A DNA stretch of 64,000 nt from Rikenellaceae bacterium (GCA_020860245.1 JAJBUQ010000039.1:138299-202298), one strand, 5' to 3'. Shown: positions 26,127 through 35,023, counted from the stretch's first letter. Notes: generated by a model from the letters alone, not told the origin. Numbers and translations: made by a program.

Positions 26127-27556
26127 AGACAAATATTTCTCTCTCCTTTTTTTATTTTATCGATCCCTGATTCGAGAATCACGCGGAATCTCTGCTCCAA
26201 AACAAAATTGCCGCGCTCTCGGTTTATAAGATCCCAGCCTCGGGCATAAAGACCGGTATCCGTAAAATCTTCGAGATATTCCGCGAAGGTCAGCAATGAA
26301 TTTACTGCGCAGTAATTTTTAATTTCCCCTGTTGTAGACAGCTTCATAAAGTCCTCTCCCGTACGTCCTTTGCGGTAGCATGCCGTACAGAACGAAGGTA
26401 CTTGTCCGGATTTTACCAAATACTTCACCACCTCCTTCAGCGGACGTTCGTCGTTAAGTCTGAACTGTTCGCGATTAAGATCCTGCTGAGACTTACGCTC
26501 GGAAGAATATCCGCCAATCTCGAGGTTGGTGCCGCCGTCTATTTGGGTTATCCCGTAATCCAGAATACTGTCCCTGAGTTCGGACGGTTCGCGCGCGGTA
26601 AGGATCAACCCTGCATAAGGTATCGCAAGACGCAGAATTGCTATGAACCGGATAAAATCTTTGTCGCCGACTCCCCAGTCGTACCGGGTTTCTACATTGG
26701 ATGCGTTCTTGATGCGAGGGAAGGATACAGTGTGCGGACCCACGTTGTAACACGCTTCAAGATGGTTAGCATGACGGATCATGCTTAACAACTCAAATCT
26801 CCAGTCGTAGAGTCCGAGCAGGGCGCCTATTCCCACGTCGTCAATTCCCGCCTCCATAGCCCTGTTCAGAGCGGTTAGACGATAGTTGTAGTCCGATTTT
26901 TTACCTCCCAGGTGATATTTTCGGTAAGAATCCGGATCGTAGGTTTCCTGAAAAATCTGATAAGTTCCTATTCCTGCACTCTTTATGGTGCGGAAGGAGT
27001 TCGTATCAAATGGAGCAGCATTAATATTTACCCTCCTGATATCTCCTTGGGAATGGCTGATGCCGTAGACCCTCCGGACACTCTCCGCAATGAATTCCGC
27101 ATCGTACTTCGGATGTTCCCCGTAGACGAGTATTAACCGCTTGTGCCCTGCCTCTATCAGCGAACCTACTTCAGACGATAGCTCGTCGTTTGTAAGTGTT
27201 CTGCGAATGATTTCCGTGTTGGAGCTGCGGAATCCGCAGTAAGCGCAGTTGTTAATGCAGCTGTTCCCGACATACAACGGAGCGAATATTACCATGCGGT
27301 TGCCGTATATCTGCCTCTTGATCTCCTTTGCCGAGTCGAGTATCAGGTCTGTACACTCTTCACTATCTGATTTTATAAGCGCTGCTGCATCATACATGGA
27401 TAGTCTATGTCCGCACATAGATTTGGAAATGATATCCCTTACCGCACTAACCGACGTATTCTCGTTGCGATTCAGGATGCTTAATATTTCATTCTTATCT
27501 ATAAACGGATGGTTCGGTATGTCTTCTATGGAATATTTTTGCGGATTGAAAATCAT
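26123..27556 (-). CDS. hydG: [FeFe]-hydrogenase maturase HydG
   Basis: Predicted 477 aa radical SAM tyrosine lyase that cleaves tyrosine to p-cresol and makes the CO and cyanide ligands of the hydrogenase H-cluster. The radical SAM cluster motif CX3CX2C is Cys100, Cys104 and Cys107. The second cluster motif CX2CX22C is Cys390, Cys393 and Cys416; exactly 22 residues separate the last two. This C-terminal motif distinguishes HydG from the thiamine enzyme ThiH. HydE, HydF and the hydrogenase itself are not in the window. It is convergent with EamA, with a 4-base overlap of stops. Confidence 0.95.
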   Translation of the reverse strand: MIFNPQKYSIEDIPNHPFIDKNEILSILNRNENTSVSAVRDIISKSMCGHRLSMYDAAALIKSDSEECTDLILDSAKEIKRQIYGNRMVIFAPLYVGNSCINNCAYCGFRSSNTEIIRRTLTNDELSSEVGSLIEAGHKRLILVYGEHPKYDAEFIAESVRRVYGISHSQGDIRRVNINAAPFDTNSFRTIKSAGIGTYQIFQETYDPDSYRKYHLGGKKSDYNYRLTALNRAMEAGIDDVGIGALLGLYDWRFELLSMIRHANHLEACYNVGPHTVSFPRIKNASNVETRYDWGVGDKDFIRFIAILRLAIPYAGLILTAREPSELRDSILDYGITQIDGGTNLEIGGYSSERKSQQDLNREQFRLNDERPLKEVVKYLVKSGQVPSFCTACYRKGRTGEDFMKLSTTGEIKNYCAVNSLLTFAEYLEDFTDTGLYARGWDLINRERGNFVLEQRFRVILESGIDKIKKGERNICL

Positions 27557-27575
27557 GGTACCTGAATTGAGTGTG

Positions 27576-27583
27576 CAAATGTA
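27576..27583 (-). promoter_or_regulatory. -7 promoter element for hydG
   Basis: TACATTTG on the minus strand, a full match, 20 bases before the ATG. No -33 TTG. Confidence 0.5.
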
Positions 27584-27657
27584 AGTAAAAAGAACTGTGT
27601 ATAATATTAATTTTGTGTAAATTATGTATATTCGCAGTCGAATTTATAATCTATATT

Positions 27658-29007
27658 ATGCAAAACAGGAGTTCATTCGGCAGTAAATTCGGAGCCATTG
27701 CCGCAACAGCCGGTTCGGCGATAGGGTTGGGCAATATATGGCGGTTCCCATATATTACAGGAGAGAATGGGGGTGCGGCATTTATAATTATTTACCTGAT
27801 ATGTACGATATTAATCGGGATTCCGCTTCTATTGACGGAATTCTCCATAGGCAGATATACGAAACGAAATGTGTTCGGTGCCTTCAGGGTTCTCAAACCA
27901 CACTCTCACTGGTATTTTATAGGCATATTAGGGATAGCGACTGCGTTCGTTATCCTTTCTTTTTATTGCGTGGTAGCAGGATGGACTATGAGCTTCCTTG
28001 CGGAATCTGTTGTAAATAATTTCGCAGGTAAGAGCAGTCTTGAGATACAGGATTCCTTCGGAAAATTTGTCGATTCGGGCTGGCAGCCCATTATCTGGAC
28101 AATTATCTTTATTGCCATGACCGCGTACATTATTATCTCAGGAGTAGAGAAGGGGATTGAGCGCTATAATAAGATACTTATGCCGGTGTTGTTTTTAATA
28201 CTGCTTATTCTGGTTGGGAATTCAGTATTTCTCCCCGGTTTTAAGGACGGTATAAATTTTTTGTTCAAACCTGACTTCAGTAAAATAGACGGATCGGTCA
28301 TACTCGAAGCTCTGGGGCAGGCGTTCTTTTCGATGAGTCTTGGAATGGGAACGATGATTACATACGGATCGTATATCCGAAACAACGACAATATGCTCTC
28401 CACCGCAGGATCGGTAGCACTAACCGATATATTGATCGCCCTGCTCGCGGGGGTTGCGATTTTTCCTGCGGTATTCTCGTTCGGAATTAGCCCGACGTCA
28501 GGTCCGGAACTGGTATTCATCACCCTGCCGAATATATTTTTACAGATGCCAGGTGGATATTTTCTATCGTTGCTGTTCTTTCTGCTCCTTCTTATTGCGG
28601 CGGTTACTTCAGCTGTCTCCATTATGGAAGTTCTTGCCGCTTACTGCACCGAAGAACTTAAGATATCGCGCCGTAAATCAGGCATACTAATAGCAGTGAT
28701 TATAATGGCAATGTCGTCTTTATGCTGTATATCGCAGATGCCGGATTCGGCTATCAGAATTGCCGGAATGAATCTGTTCGATCTGTTCGACACTTTGTCC
28801 GCTAATTATATGATGATAATAGGCGCATTCCTGACGACCGTATTTGCCGGATGGTTCATGTCCAAAGCCAAATTGCGAAATGAATTCACAAGCGGCGGAT
28901 TATACGGGGTTAAATTATTCCCGGTCTTCATATTCATCGTAAAATTTGTGGCTCCGGTAATGATCGCTGTTATTTTTCTCTCTAAAATAGGATTATTAAG
29001 ATTCTGA
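27658..29007 (+). CDS. SNF family sodium-dependent symporter
   Basis: Predicted 449 aa from the ATG at 27658; a longer frame from a TTG is not supported. About eleven to twelve membrane helices. The Na+ and substrate site of helix 1, GSAIGLGNIWRFPY, is near residues 19-32, and GFxxGI and SxxMGMGTMITYGSY segments follow. The bacterial NSS/SNF family (LeuT-like) imports amino acids with Na+. The substrate is not deducible. It is transcribed divergently from hydG. Confidence 0.94.
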   Translation: MQNRSSFGSKFGAIAATAGSAIGLGNIWRFPYITGENGGAAFIIIYLICTILIGIPLLLTEFSIGRYTKRNVFGAFRVLKPHSHWYFIGILGIATAFVILSFYCVVAGWTMSFLAESVVNNFAGKSSLEIQDSFGKFVDSGWQPIIWTIIFIAMTAYIIISGVEKGIERYNKILMPVLFLILLILVGNSVFLPGFKDGINFLFKPDFSKIDGSVILEALGQAFFSMSLGMGTMITYGSYIRNNDNMLSTAGSVALTDILIALLAGVAIFPAVFSFGISPTSGPELVFITLPNIFLQMPGGYFLSLLFFLLLLIAAVTSAVSIMEVLAAYCTEELKISRRKSGILIAVIIMAMSSLCCISQMPDSAIRIAGMNLFDLFDTLSANYMMIIGAFLTTVFAGWFMSKAKLRNEFTSGGLYGVKLFPVFIFIVKFVAPVMIAVIFLSKIGLLRF

Positions 29008-29053
29008 CAATAAAACCGTTTTGTTAATTAAAAGTAAAAAAGTGTCGATTATC

Positions 29054-29084
29054 TTGTTTAATTGCATTTAAACAGGTATTTTTA
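29054..29084 (+). promoter_or_regulatory. Putative promoter for the ferredoxin gene
   Basis: TTG at 29054-29056, 20 bases, then TATTTTTA at 29077-29084 (7 of 8 positions of the known -7 pattern). Confidence 0.4.
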
Positions 29085-29127
29085 CCGATACTAACAGGAA
29101 CACGATTTTTAATTAAATTAAATCATT

Positions 29128-29298
29128 ATGGCTTATAAAATTGATGAAGGTACTTGTACGGCTTGCGGTACTTGTATCGACGAATGTCCGGTGGAAGCTA
29201 TTACCGCTGGCGATGTTTATACTATCGATCCGGATACCTGCATCGACTGTGGAGCATGTGCAGGAGTTTGTCCGGTAGAAGCTATCCAACCAGAATAA
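29128..29298 (+). CDS. 2[4Fe-4S] clostridial-type ferredoxin
   Basis: Only 56 aa. It carries two CX2CX2CX3CP motifs: Cys10, 13, 16, 20 and Cys38, 41, 44, 48, each followed by PVEAI. It therefore binds two low-potential [4Fe-4S] clusters and serves as a soluble electron carrier, for example for pyruvate:ferredoxin oxidoreductase and [FeFe] hydrogenase. HydG close by fits that use. A terminator follows 27 bases after the stop. Confidence 0.95.
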   Translation: MAYKIDEGTCTACGTCIDECPVEAITAGDVYTIDPDTCIDCGACAGVCPVEAIQPE

Positions 29299-29325
29299 TT
29301 ATTAATTAAAAATTAATAATTTTGG

Positions 29326-29353
29326 GCTGTCCTCAAAGGGGCAGCTTTTTTTT
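29326..29353 (+). terminator. Terminator of the ferredoxin gene, abutting mqnC
   Basis: GCTGTCC (29326-29332) pairs with GGGCAGC (29339-29345), followed by eight T. The T run ends directly at the mqnC ATG, so the hairpin also sits in the initiation region of mqnC for any read-through message. Confidence 0.75.
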
Positions 29354-30442
29354 ATGGACAAAGATAAAATCTATATTAAAGCTATCGGTAAAATCGATCT
29401 TACGGTGGATGAAGCGGTATTTTTATGGGAAAAGGCTCCGCTTAGCGAACTTATGCTCCTTGCCGACTGTTTGCGGCGAGAGGCAGTAGGAGGCGATACC
29501 GTTACATGGCAGATAGACCGCAACGTGAATATTACCAACGTCTGCATATCCGGATGCAAGTTCTGTAATTTTCATTGCCGTCTTGCGGACAAGGACAAAT
29601 CGTACATCACTACGGTAGAGGAATACCGGAATAAAATCAATGAGACTATCGCATTAAATGGCGACCAACTTCTCCTTCAGGGTGGACTGCATCCGCAGCT
29701 CGGGATAGAATTTTATGAAGAACTATTCCAAACGCTTAAAAATTATTATCCTGAGTTTAAACTTCACGCATTAGGTCCTCCTGAGATCGTTCATATTTCG
29801 CGTTTAAGCAGACTCGATATAAAAACCGTTCTTCAAAGGCTTACGGATGCAGGACTCGATTCTCTTCCCGGAGCAGGAGCGGAGATACTCGACAATGAAG
29901 TCAGGCGTAAAATATCACCAGGTAAATGCGGTGCTGATCAGTGGCTGGAAGTTATGCGCATAGCTCACGGTATGAATATTGCGACTTCCGCGACAATGAT
30001 GTACGGACATGTAGAATCGGTGAAACACAGAATGGAACATCTTATAAAAATACGCGATCTTCAGGCCGAGTGTCCGGAAGGTAACTATGGGTTTATAGCA
30101 TTCATTCCGTGGATATTCAGGAGTACAGGTACACCCCTTGAAAGAGAAATTAAAACTGACTTCAATCCGTCGGAGTATATACGGATGATCGCGATAAGCC
30201 GGATAGTCTTGAATAATATACGCAATATTCAGGCTTCGTGGCTGACAGTGGGTAAAGAAACCGCGCAAATAGCTCTTCATGCCGGTGCAAACGATATGGG
30301 ATCGATAATGATCGAGGAGAATGTGGTCTCTTCGGCAGGTGCTGCGAATAGATTTAATGCCGAAGGAATTCAACAGGCTATAAGGGAAGCCGGATTCGTA
30401 CCCAGACTTCGCGACCAGAAGTACCGTTACCGTACGGTTTAA
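29354..30442 (+). CDS. mqnC: Cyclic dehypoxanthinyl futalosine synthase
   Basis: Predicted 362 aa radical SAM enzyme of the futalosine menaquinone route; cyclises dehypoxanthine futalosine. The cluster motif is Cys64, Cys68, Cys71 in VCISGCKFCNF. Family blocks include GLDSLPGAGAEIL near 175, TSATMMYGHVE near 215, FIPWIF near 255 and the ending AGFVPRLRDQKY. The related MqnE and CofH differ in these blocks, so MqnC is preferred. No other mqn gene is present. Menaquinol is the expected donor of the cytochrome bd encoded at 39-42 kb. Confidence 0.9.
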   Translation: MDKDKIYIKAIGKIDLTVDEAVFLWEKAPLSELMLLADCLRREAVGGDTVTWQIDRNVNITNVCISGCKFCNFHCRLADKDKSYITTVEEYRNKINETIALNGDQLLLQGGLHPQLGIEFYEELFQTLKNYYPEFKLHALGPPEIVHISRLSRLDIKTVLQRLTDAGLDSLPGAGAEILDNEVRRKISPGKCGADQWLEVMRIAHGMNIATSATMMYGHVESVKHRMEHLIKIRDLQAECPEGNYGFIAFIPWIFRSTGTPLEREIKTDFNPSEYIRMIAISRIVLNNIRNIQASWLTVGKETAQIALHAGANDMGSIMIEENVVSSAGAANRFNAEGIQQAIREAGFVPRLRDQKYRYRTV

Positions 30443-30464
30443 TATACAATTAACATTATTTTAT

Positions 30465-30472
30465 TACATTTG
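30465..30472 (+). promoter_or_regulatory. -7 promoter element for the carboxynorspermidine dehydrogenase gene
   Basis: TACATTTG, a full match, 26 bases before the ATG. Confidence 0.5.
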
Positions 30473-30498
30473 TGAACTAATAATAATTTTATCCGAGC

Positions 30499-31695
30499 AT
30501 GGGAAAAGTTTTGATAATAGGAGCCGGCGGTGTCGGAACCGTGGTGGCGCATAAAGTGGCGCAGAATCCGGAAGTATTCACAGAAATAATGCTGGCGAGC
30601 CGTACCAAATCCAAATGCGACGCTATTGCAGAGGCGGTTGGAGGAGGAAGGATACAGACTGCGCAGGTGGATGCCGACAGCGTCACCGAACTCGCAGCTC
30701 TTATGAAATCGTTCCAGCCCGAACTCGTTATAAATGTCGCGCTGCCGTATCAGGACCTTACCATAATGGATGCCTGCCTCGAGTGCGGAGTCAATTATCT
30801 CGACACAGCAAATTACGAACCTCTGGACGAGGCTAAATTCGAATACAAATGGCAGTGGGCTTACAAGGATAAATTCGAGAAGGCAGGTTTGACAGCGATT
30901 CTCGGATGCGGATTCGATCCGGGTGTGACGAGCGTATTCACAGCTTATGCTGCGAAGCATCACTTCGAGGAAATTCAATATCTCGATATCGTGGACTGCA
31001 ATGCAGGCGATCACGGCAAAGCGTTCGCTACCAACTTCAATCCTGAAATAAATATCAGGGAAGTAACCCAGAAGGGCAAATACTGGAAGAACGGACAGTG
31101 GGTTGAAACCGCGCCGCATGAGATTCACAAACCATTGAATTACCCGAACATAGGCCCTAAAGAATCGTATCTAATATATCACGAGGAATTAGAGTCTCTC
31201 GTGAAGAACTTCCCTACGCTTAAGCGCGCACGATTCTGGATGACCTTCGGACAAGAATACCTGACGCATCTCCGTGTGATTCAAAATATAGGAATGGCGA
31301 GCATAGAACCCATAATTTACAATGGGGTCGAGATTGTGCCTATTCAGTTCCTTAAGGCTGTGCTTCCGAATCCTGGAGATCTTGGTGAGAATTACGTGGG
31401 AGAGACTTCGATAGGATGCCGTATACGCGGATTGAAGGATGGTAAAGAATATACCTACTACATATACAATAACGCAAGTCATAAGGCCGCTTATGAAGAA
31501 ACAGGTACGCAGGCTGTAAGCTATACTACCGGAGTGCCCGCGATGATAGGAGCTATGATGTTCTTCAAGGGGCTATGGCGCAAACCCGGAGTTTATAATG
31601 TCGAGGAATTCGATCCCGATCCGTTCATGGAACAGCTTAATTTGCAGGGGCTGCCTTGGCACGAATTATTCGATGTGGATTTGGAATTGCAATAA
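30499..31695 (+). CDS. Carboxynorspermidine/carboxyspermidine dehydrogenase (saccharopine dehydrogenase family)
   Basis: Predicted 398 aa. The nucleotide-binding loop IIGAGGVG is at 6-13, and GCGFDPGVTSVFTAYAAKHH near 137 is the saccharopine-dehydrogenase-like catalytic region. In Bacteroidota the enzyme condenses putrescine with aspartate semialdehyde and NADPH to carboxyspermidine, which NspC then decarboxylates to spermidine. NspC is not in the window. A true saccharopine dehydrogenase is less likely at this length and with the C-terminal LPWHELFDVD. A single gene with its own promoter and terminator. Confidence 0.88.
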   Translation: MGKVLIIGAGGVGTVVAHKVAQNPEVFTEIMLASRTKSKCDAIAEAVGGGRIQTAQVDADSVTELAALMKSFQPELVINVALPYQDLTIMDACLECGVNYLDTANYEPLDEAKFEYKWQWAYKDKFEKAGLTAILGCGFDPGVTSVFTAYAAKHHFEEIQYLDIVDCNAGDHGKAFATNFNPEINIREVTQKGKYWKNGQWVETAPHEIHKPLNYPNIGPKESYLIYHEELESLVKNFPTLKRARFWMTFGQEYLTHLRVIQNIGMASIEPIIYNGVEIVPIQFLKAVLPNPGDLGENYVGETSIGCRIRGLKDGKEYTYYIYNNASHKAAYEETGTQAVSYTTGVPAMIGAMMFFKGLWRKPGVYNVEEFDPDPFMEQLNLQGLPWHELFDVDLELQ

Positions 31696-31699
31696 ATTT

Positions 31700-31727
31700 A
31701 ATAAGGCTGACGTTCGTCAGCCTTATT
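31700..31727. terminator. Bidirectional terminator
   Basis: AATAAGGCTGAC (31700-31711) pairs perfectly with GTCAGCCTTATT (31716-31727) around GTTC. It separates the convergent dehydrogenase and polA genes. Confidence 0.88.
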
Positions 31728-31729
31728 GA

Positions 31730-34513
31730 TTAATGCGCTTCGAGCCAGTTATTCCCGTAACCGCACTCTGCGATCAGTGGTACAGCTATGTGAGCCGCGT
31801 TCTCCATACATTCTACGACAAGATTTTCAACTGTATCAATCTCGTCCGTGAAGACATTCAGCACGAGTTCGTCATGTACCTGAAGAATAATTCTGGACCG
31901 TAAACCTGCCTCCTTCAACCGTTTATCCACACATATCATTGCGATTTTGATAATATCCGCCGCACTACCCTGAATAGGAGCGTTAATGGCATTGCGTTCG
32001 GCAAATCCGCGTACATTTGCGTTACGTGAATTGATATCCGGAATGAATCGTTTGCGTCCGTAAATGGTTGAAACGTACCCTTTAATCCGCGCATCTTCGA
32101 CACACTTCTCCATATACTTCTTCACGCCCTGATAAGTTGCGAAGTAACCTTCGATTATCTCCTTAGCTTCGCTCCTGGGAATCGTAAGGCGCTGGGATAA
32201 CCCGAATGCGGAGATTCCGTATATAATCCCGAAATTAGCGGTTTTAGCCCTGCGGCGTTGCTCGGAGGTTACCTCGTCCTCCGCAATACCGAATATTTTA
32301 GCAGCTGTTGCGGAATGGATATCCTTCTCATCTCGGAAGGCCTCCAGCATGTTCCCGTCGCAGCTCAGGTGTGCCATTAATCTAAGCTCGACCTGGCTGT
32401 AATCCGCAGACATAATGACACAGCCGTCTTCGGAGGGAATGAATGCCTTCCTCAACATACGTCCCTGCTCGTCTCTGATAGGAATATTTTGGAGATTAGG
32501 ATTGTTTGAACTGAGCCGTCCGGTGGCCGTAACTGCCTGATTAAAAGAAGTATGTATTTTGCCTGTCGCCGGATTTACGAGCTTGGGGAGGGCCTCTATA
32601 TACGTCGAAAATAATTTTTTTAAACCTCTGTAACTAAGTATGAGCTCGATGATCGGATGTTTGCTCTCGATACTTCTCAGATACTCTTCGTCTGTGCGGT
32701 ATTGTTTGGTTTTGGTAAGTTTGGCCTTTGGGTCTACCTTGAGTTTACCAAAGAGAACTTCTCCTAACTGCTTGGAAGAATTTACATTTATGTCAGGCTC
32801 CTCTGCCAGTTCGCGGATTTGCTTCTCAAGGGAATACAGTTCCCCTTCGAGCGACCTGCCGTATTCCTGTAAACCTTCGATGTCGATCCTGATTCCTTCG
32901 ATCTCCATTGAAGCCAGTACGCGGATCAATGGTTCTTCTATATTTGAATAAAGTTCCGTAAGTTGGTTAGCTTCGAGATCCTTCCAAAGAATCTCCTTGA
33001 GACGGTGAATGTTGTCCGCTGTCTCGCACGAGTATTCCGATACGGTATTCACCGGAACAAGATCGAGGCTGAGCTGCCTGACCCCCTTGCCAGCTATTGA
33101 TTCATATCCGACCGATTCATAATTAAGATACTTCCGCGCGAGATAATCCAATCTGTGTGTCGATTCCGGATCGAGAAGATAGTGCAGTATCATGACGTCG
33201 TAGAGGAAGCCCTTCACTTCGATGCCGTACTGACTCAGGAACATAATATCCGTTTTTATATTATATCCGCACTTACTTATATTCTTATTTTGGAATACCG
33301 GTTTTAATTTATCGAGAATTTGTTTTGCCTTCTCTTTATCCGAATCGAGAAGAATGTAATGCGCCTCGTGGGAGCTAAACGAGATTGCGACACCGAGAAT
33401 CCTATCGTTAAAAACATCAGGTCCGGAGGTCTCCGTCGTGAATGAGAACGACTCGCACGAGGAAAGTTTCTCAGCCAGTTCATTAATATCTTCCTGAGAA
33501 GAGACAGTGCGATAAGAATGCTCGGTGTTGTCGATGCTTACCGTATCTTGTGGAGTCGCACTGAACAGATCCGTCTGAACATTCTTCGCTTCAGTAGAAA
33601 CACTCGCGCTGGAGAATAGATCGTTTCCGGTTGTGTTCCTGACGATTTCATCCCCCATACCCTTAAGAAGTGAGGCGAATCCGAGTTCGAGATATATTTT
33701 TTTCAGATTGTCGTAGTCCGGTCGTTCCATCCTGAGACATTCCGGTTCGAATTCGATCGGAACTTCGGTATCGATCGCCGCGAGTTTTTTCGACAGCAAA
33801 ATCTGCTCCGAATGAGCAGCGATGTTCTCTCCCAGCTTGCCTTTGACCGACGTTACGTTCTCTAATATCTGTTCTACCGTACCGTATTGACAGACAAGTT
33901 TTATAGCGGTTTTTTCCCCTATGCCCGGAACTCCCGGAATGTTGTCCGAAGCGTCTCCCCAGAGGGCGAGTACATCTATAATCTGTGTGGGATCGTCTAT
34001 ACCGTAATGCTCCTTGACTTTATCCATGTCTACGATTTCGATACCTTCTCCGTTCTTCCGCTGTTTATAAATGTATACGCTTGGCTGTACGAGTTGTCCG
34101 AAGTCTTTATCCGGAGTGACCATATAGACTTTGAAGTCCTCTTTGGCCGCTTTGACCGAGAGGGTCCCTATTACGTCGTCCGCTTCATATCCCGGAATTT
34201 CGAGTATGGGGATTCGCATCGCCTTGAGTATATCTTTAATATATGGCACGGAGGCGGTTATATCTTCCGGAGTCGCGTGCCTGTTGGCCTTGTAATCGTC
34301 GAACAGCTCATGACGGAAGTTCCCGCCGGGAGGGTCGAACGCCACTCCGATATAGCTCGGATTTTCTTTTTTTATTATGTCGTTAATAAACTTGGTAAAT
34401 CCGAAGATCGCAGAGGTATTGAGTCCCTCCCTGTTCCTCATCGGACGATTTATGAATGCGTAGTACGATCTGAATATCAGTGCGTAAGCGTCTACTAAAA
34501 AGAGTCTGTCCAT
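31730..34513 (-). CDS. polA: DNA polymerase I
   Basis: Predicted 927 aa with all three domains. The 5' nuclease (1-290) starts MDRLFLVDAYALIFRSYYAF. The polymerase has motif A SADYSQVELRL, motif B RRAKTANFGIIYGISAFGLS and motif C QVHDELVLNV, all intact. In the middle 3'-5' exonuclease domain two of the four metal-binding acids are gone: Thr359 in TTETSG takes the place of Asp355 of E. coli, and Thr498 in YSCETAD takes the place of Asp501. Asp in YNIKTD remains. Proofreading is therefore probably lost, while gap filling and primer removal should remain. It follows queD with a one-base TAATG overlap. Confidence 0.97.
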   Translation of the reverse strand: MDRLFLVDAYALIFRSYYAFINRPMRNREGLNTSAIFGFTKFINDIIKKENPSYIGVAFDPPGGNFRHELFDDYKANRHATPEDITASVPYIKDILKAMRIPILEIPGYEADDVIGTLSVKAAKEDFKVYMVTPDKDFGQLVQPSVYIYKQRKNGEGIEIVDMDKVKEHYGIDDPTQIIDVLALWGDASDNIPGVPGIGEKTAIKLVCQYGTVEQILENVTSVKGKLGENIAAHSEQILLSKKLAAIDTEVPIEFEPECLRMERPDYDNLKKIYLELGFASLLKGMGDEIVRNTTGNDLFSSASVSTEAKNVQTDLFSATPQDTVSIDNTEHSYRTVSSQEDINELAEKLSSCESFSFTTETSGPDVFNDRILGVAISFSSHEAHYILLDSDKEKAKQILDKLKPVFQNKNISKCGYNIKTDIMFLSQYGIEVKGFLYDVMILHYLLDPESTHRLDYLARKYLNYESVGYESIAGKGVRQLSLDLVPVNTVSEYSCETADNIHRLKEILWKDLEANQLTELYSNIEEPLIRVLASMEIEGIRIDIEGLQEYGRSLEGELYSLEKQIRELAEEPDINVNSSKQLGEVLFGKLKVDPKAKLTKTKQYRTDEEYLRSIESKHPIIELILSYRGLKKLFSTYIEALPKLVNPATGKIHTSFNQAVTATGRLSSNNPNLQNIPIRDEQGRMLRKAFIPSEDGCVIMSADYSQVELRLMAHLSCDGNMLEAFRDEKDIHSATAAKIFGIAEDEVTSEQRRRAKTANFGIIYGISAFGLSQRLTIPRSEAKEIIEGYFATYQGVKKYMEKCVEDARIKGYVSTIYGRKRFIPDINSRNANVRGFAERNAINAPIQGSAADIIKIAMICVDKRLKEAGLRSRIILQVHDELVLNVFTDEIDTVENLVVECMENAAHIAVPLIAECGYGNNWLEAH

Positions 34514-34968
34514 TATTTTATATTATCGGAATAGTACCATTCGGCATAGGAAGTCGCAGTCTCATGCAGCCGGAGGCTGTATAATTGGACATCTTCCGGA
34601 AGTTCAGCCATTATCGCGGATGCAAAGTCCGACAGCATATTCTCGCACGTAGGCTGATAGCTAACCGCGATAACTTTGCCGAAATGTTCACTTATTTTAT
34701 CAGTCAATTCGTGATTGGTATCGGTATGGCGGATAACGAACGCATGATCGAATCTGTCGATTACTTTCTCGTTTACTATTCTTTTAAGTTCGCCGAAGTC
34801 CATAACCATTCCGTATTTAGGGTTCATCGGATCGCCGCAAGGCTCTCCGCAGACCGTTACGAAAAATTTATAGGAGTGACCGTGTATATGCCTGCATGCC
34901 CCGTCGTAACCTTCGAGTGCATGCGACATCTCAAAAGAAAATTCTTTTGTCAGCCTTATTGTCACCAT
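34513..34968 (-). CDS. queD: 6-carboxy-5,6,7,8-tetrahydropterin synthase
   Basis: Predicted 151 aa of the PTPS fold. The zinc histidines are His16, His29 and His31. The CX3HGH motif (Cys25 to His31) marks the QueD branch, which makes the queuosine precursor from dihydroneopterin triphosphate, rather than sepiapterin-type PTPS. The catalytic Glu lies in the C-terminal SLRLHETATSYAEWY. It is somewhat longer than the 120-aa E. coli enzyme. It is transcribed just ahead of polA with a one-base overlap; no other queuosine gene is present. Confidence 0.92.
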   Translation of the reverse strand: MVTIRLTKEFSFEMSHALEGYDGACRHIHGHSYKFFVTVCGEPCGDPMNPKYGMVMDFGELKRIVNEKVIDRFDHAFVIRHTDTNHELTDKISEHFGKVIAVSYQPTCENMLSDFASAIMAELPEDVQLYSLRLHETATSYAEWYYSDNIK

Positions 34969-34983
34969 AATTACGTTTTAATA

Positions 34984-34991
34984 CAAAAATA
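34984..34991 (-). promoter_or_regulatory. -7 promoter element for queD-polA
   Basis: TATTTTTG on the minus strand, a full match, 16 bases before the queD ATG. Confidence 0.45.
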
Positions 34992-35015
34992 ATCAAATCT
35001 TCGCTATTTTAGCGT

Positions 35016-35023
35016 TATATTTG
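35016..35023 (+). promoter_or_regulatory. -7 promoter element for era
   Basis: TATATTTG, a full match, 17 bases before the era ATG; divergent with the queD element. Confidence 0.5.

Noticed and set aside
26123-27556. ThiH (thiamine tyrosine lyase) as the identity of the radical SAM gene
   Set aside because: The C-terminal CX2CX22C motif is exact and is specific to HydG; no thi genes are nearby.
29354-30442. CofH or MqnE as the identity of the radical SAM gene
   Set aside because: The blocks GLDSLPGAGAEIL, TMMYGHVE and the AGFVPxxRDxxY ending fit MqnC better. A phylogeny would settle it.
30439-31128. 229-codon minus-strand frame opposite the dehydrogenase
   Set aside because: Shadow of the saccharopine-dehydrogenase-family gene; no domain, and it begins and ends without signals.
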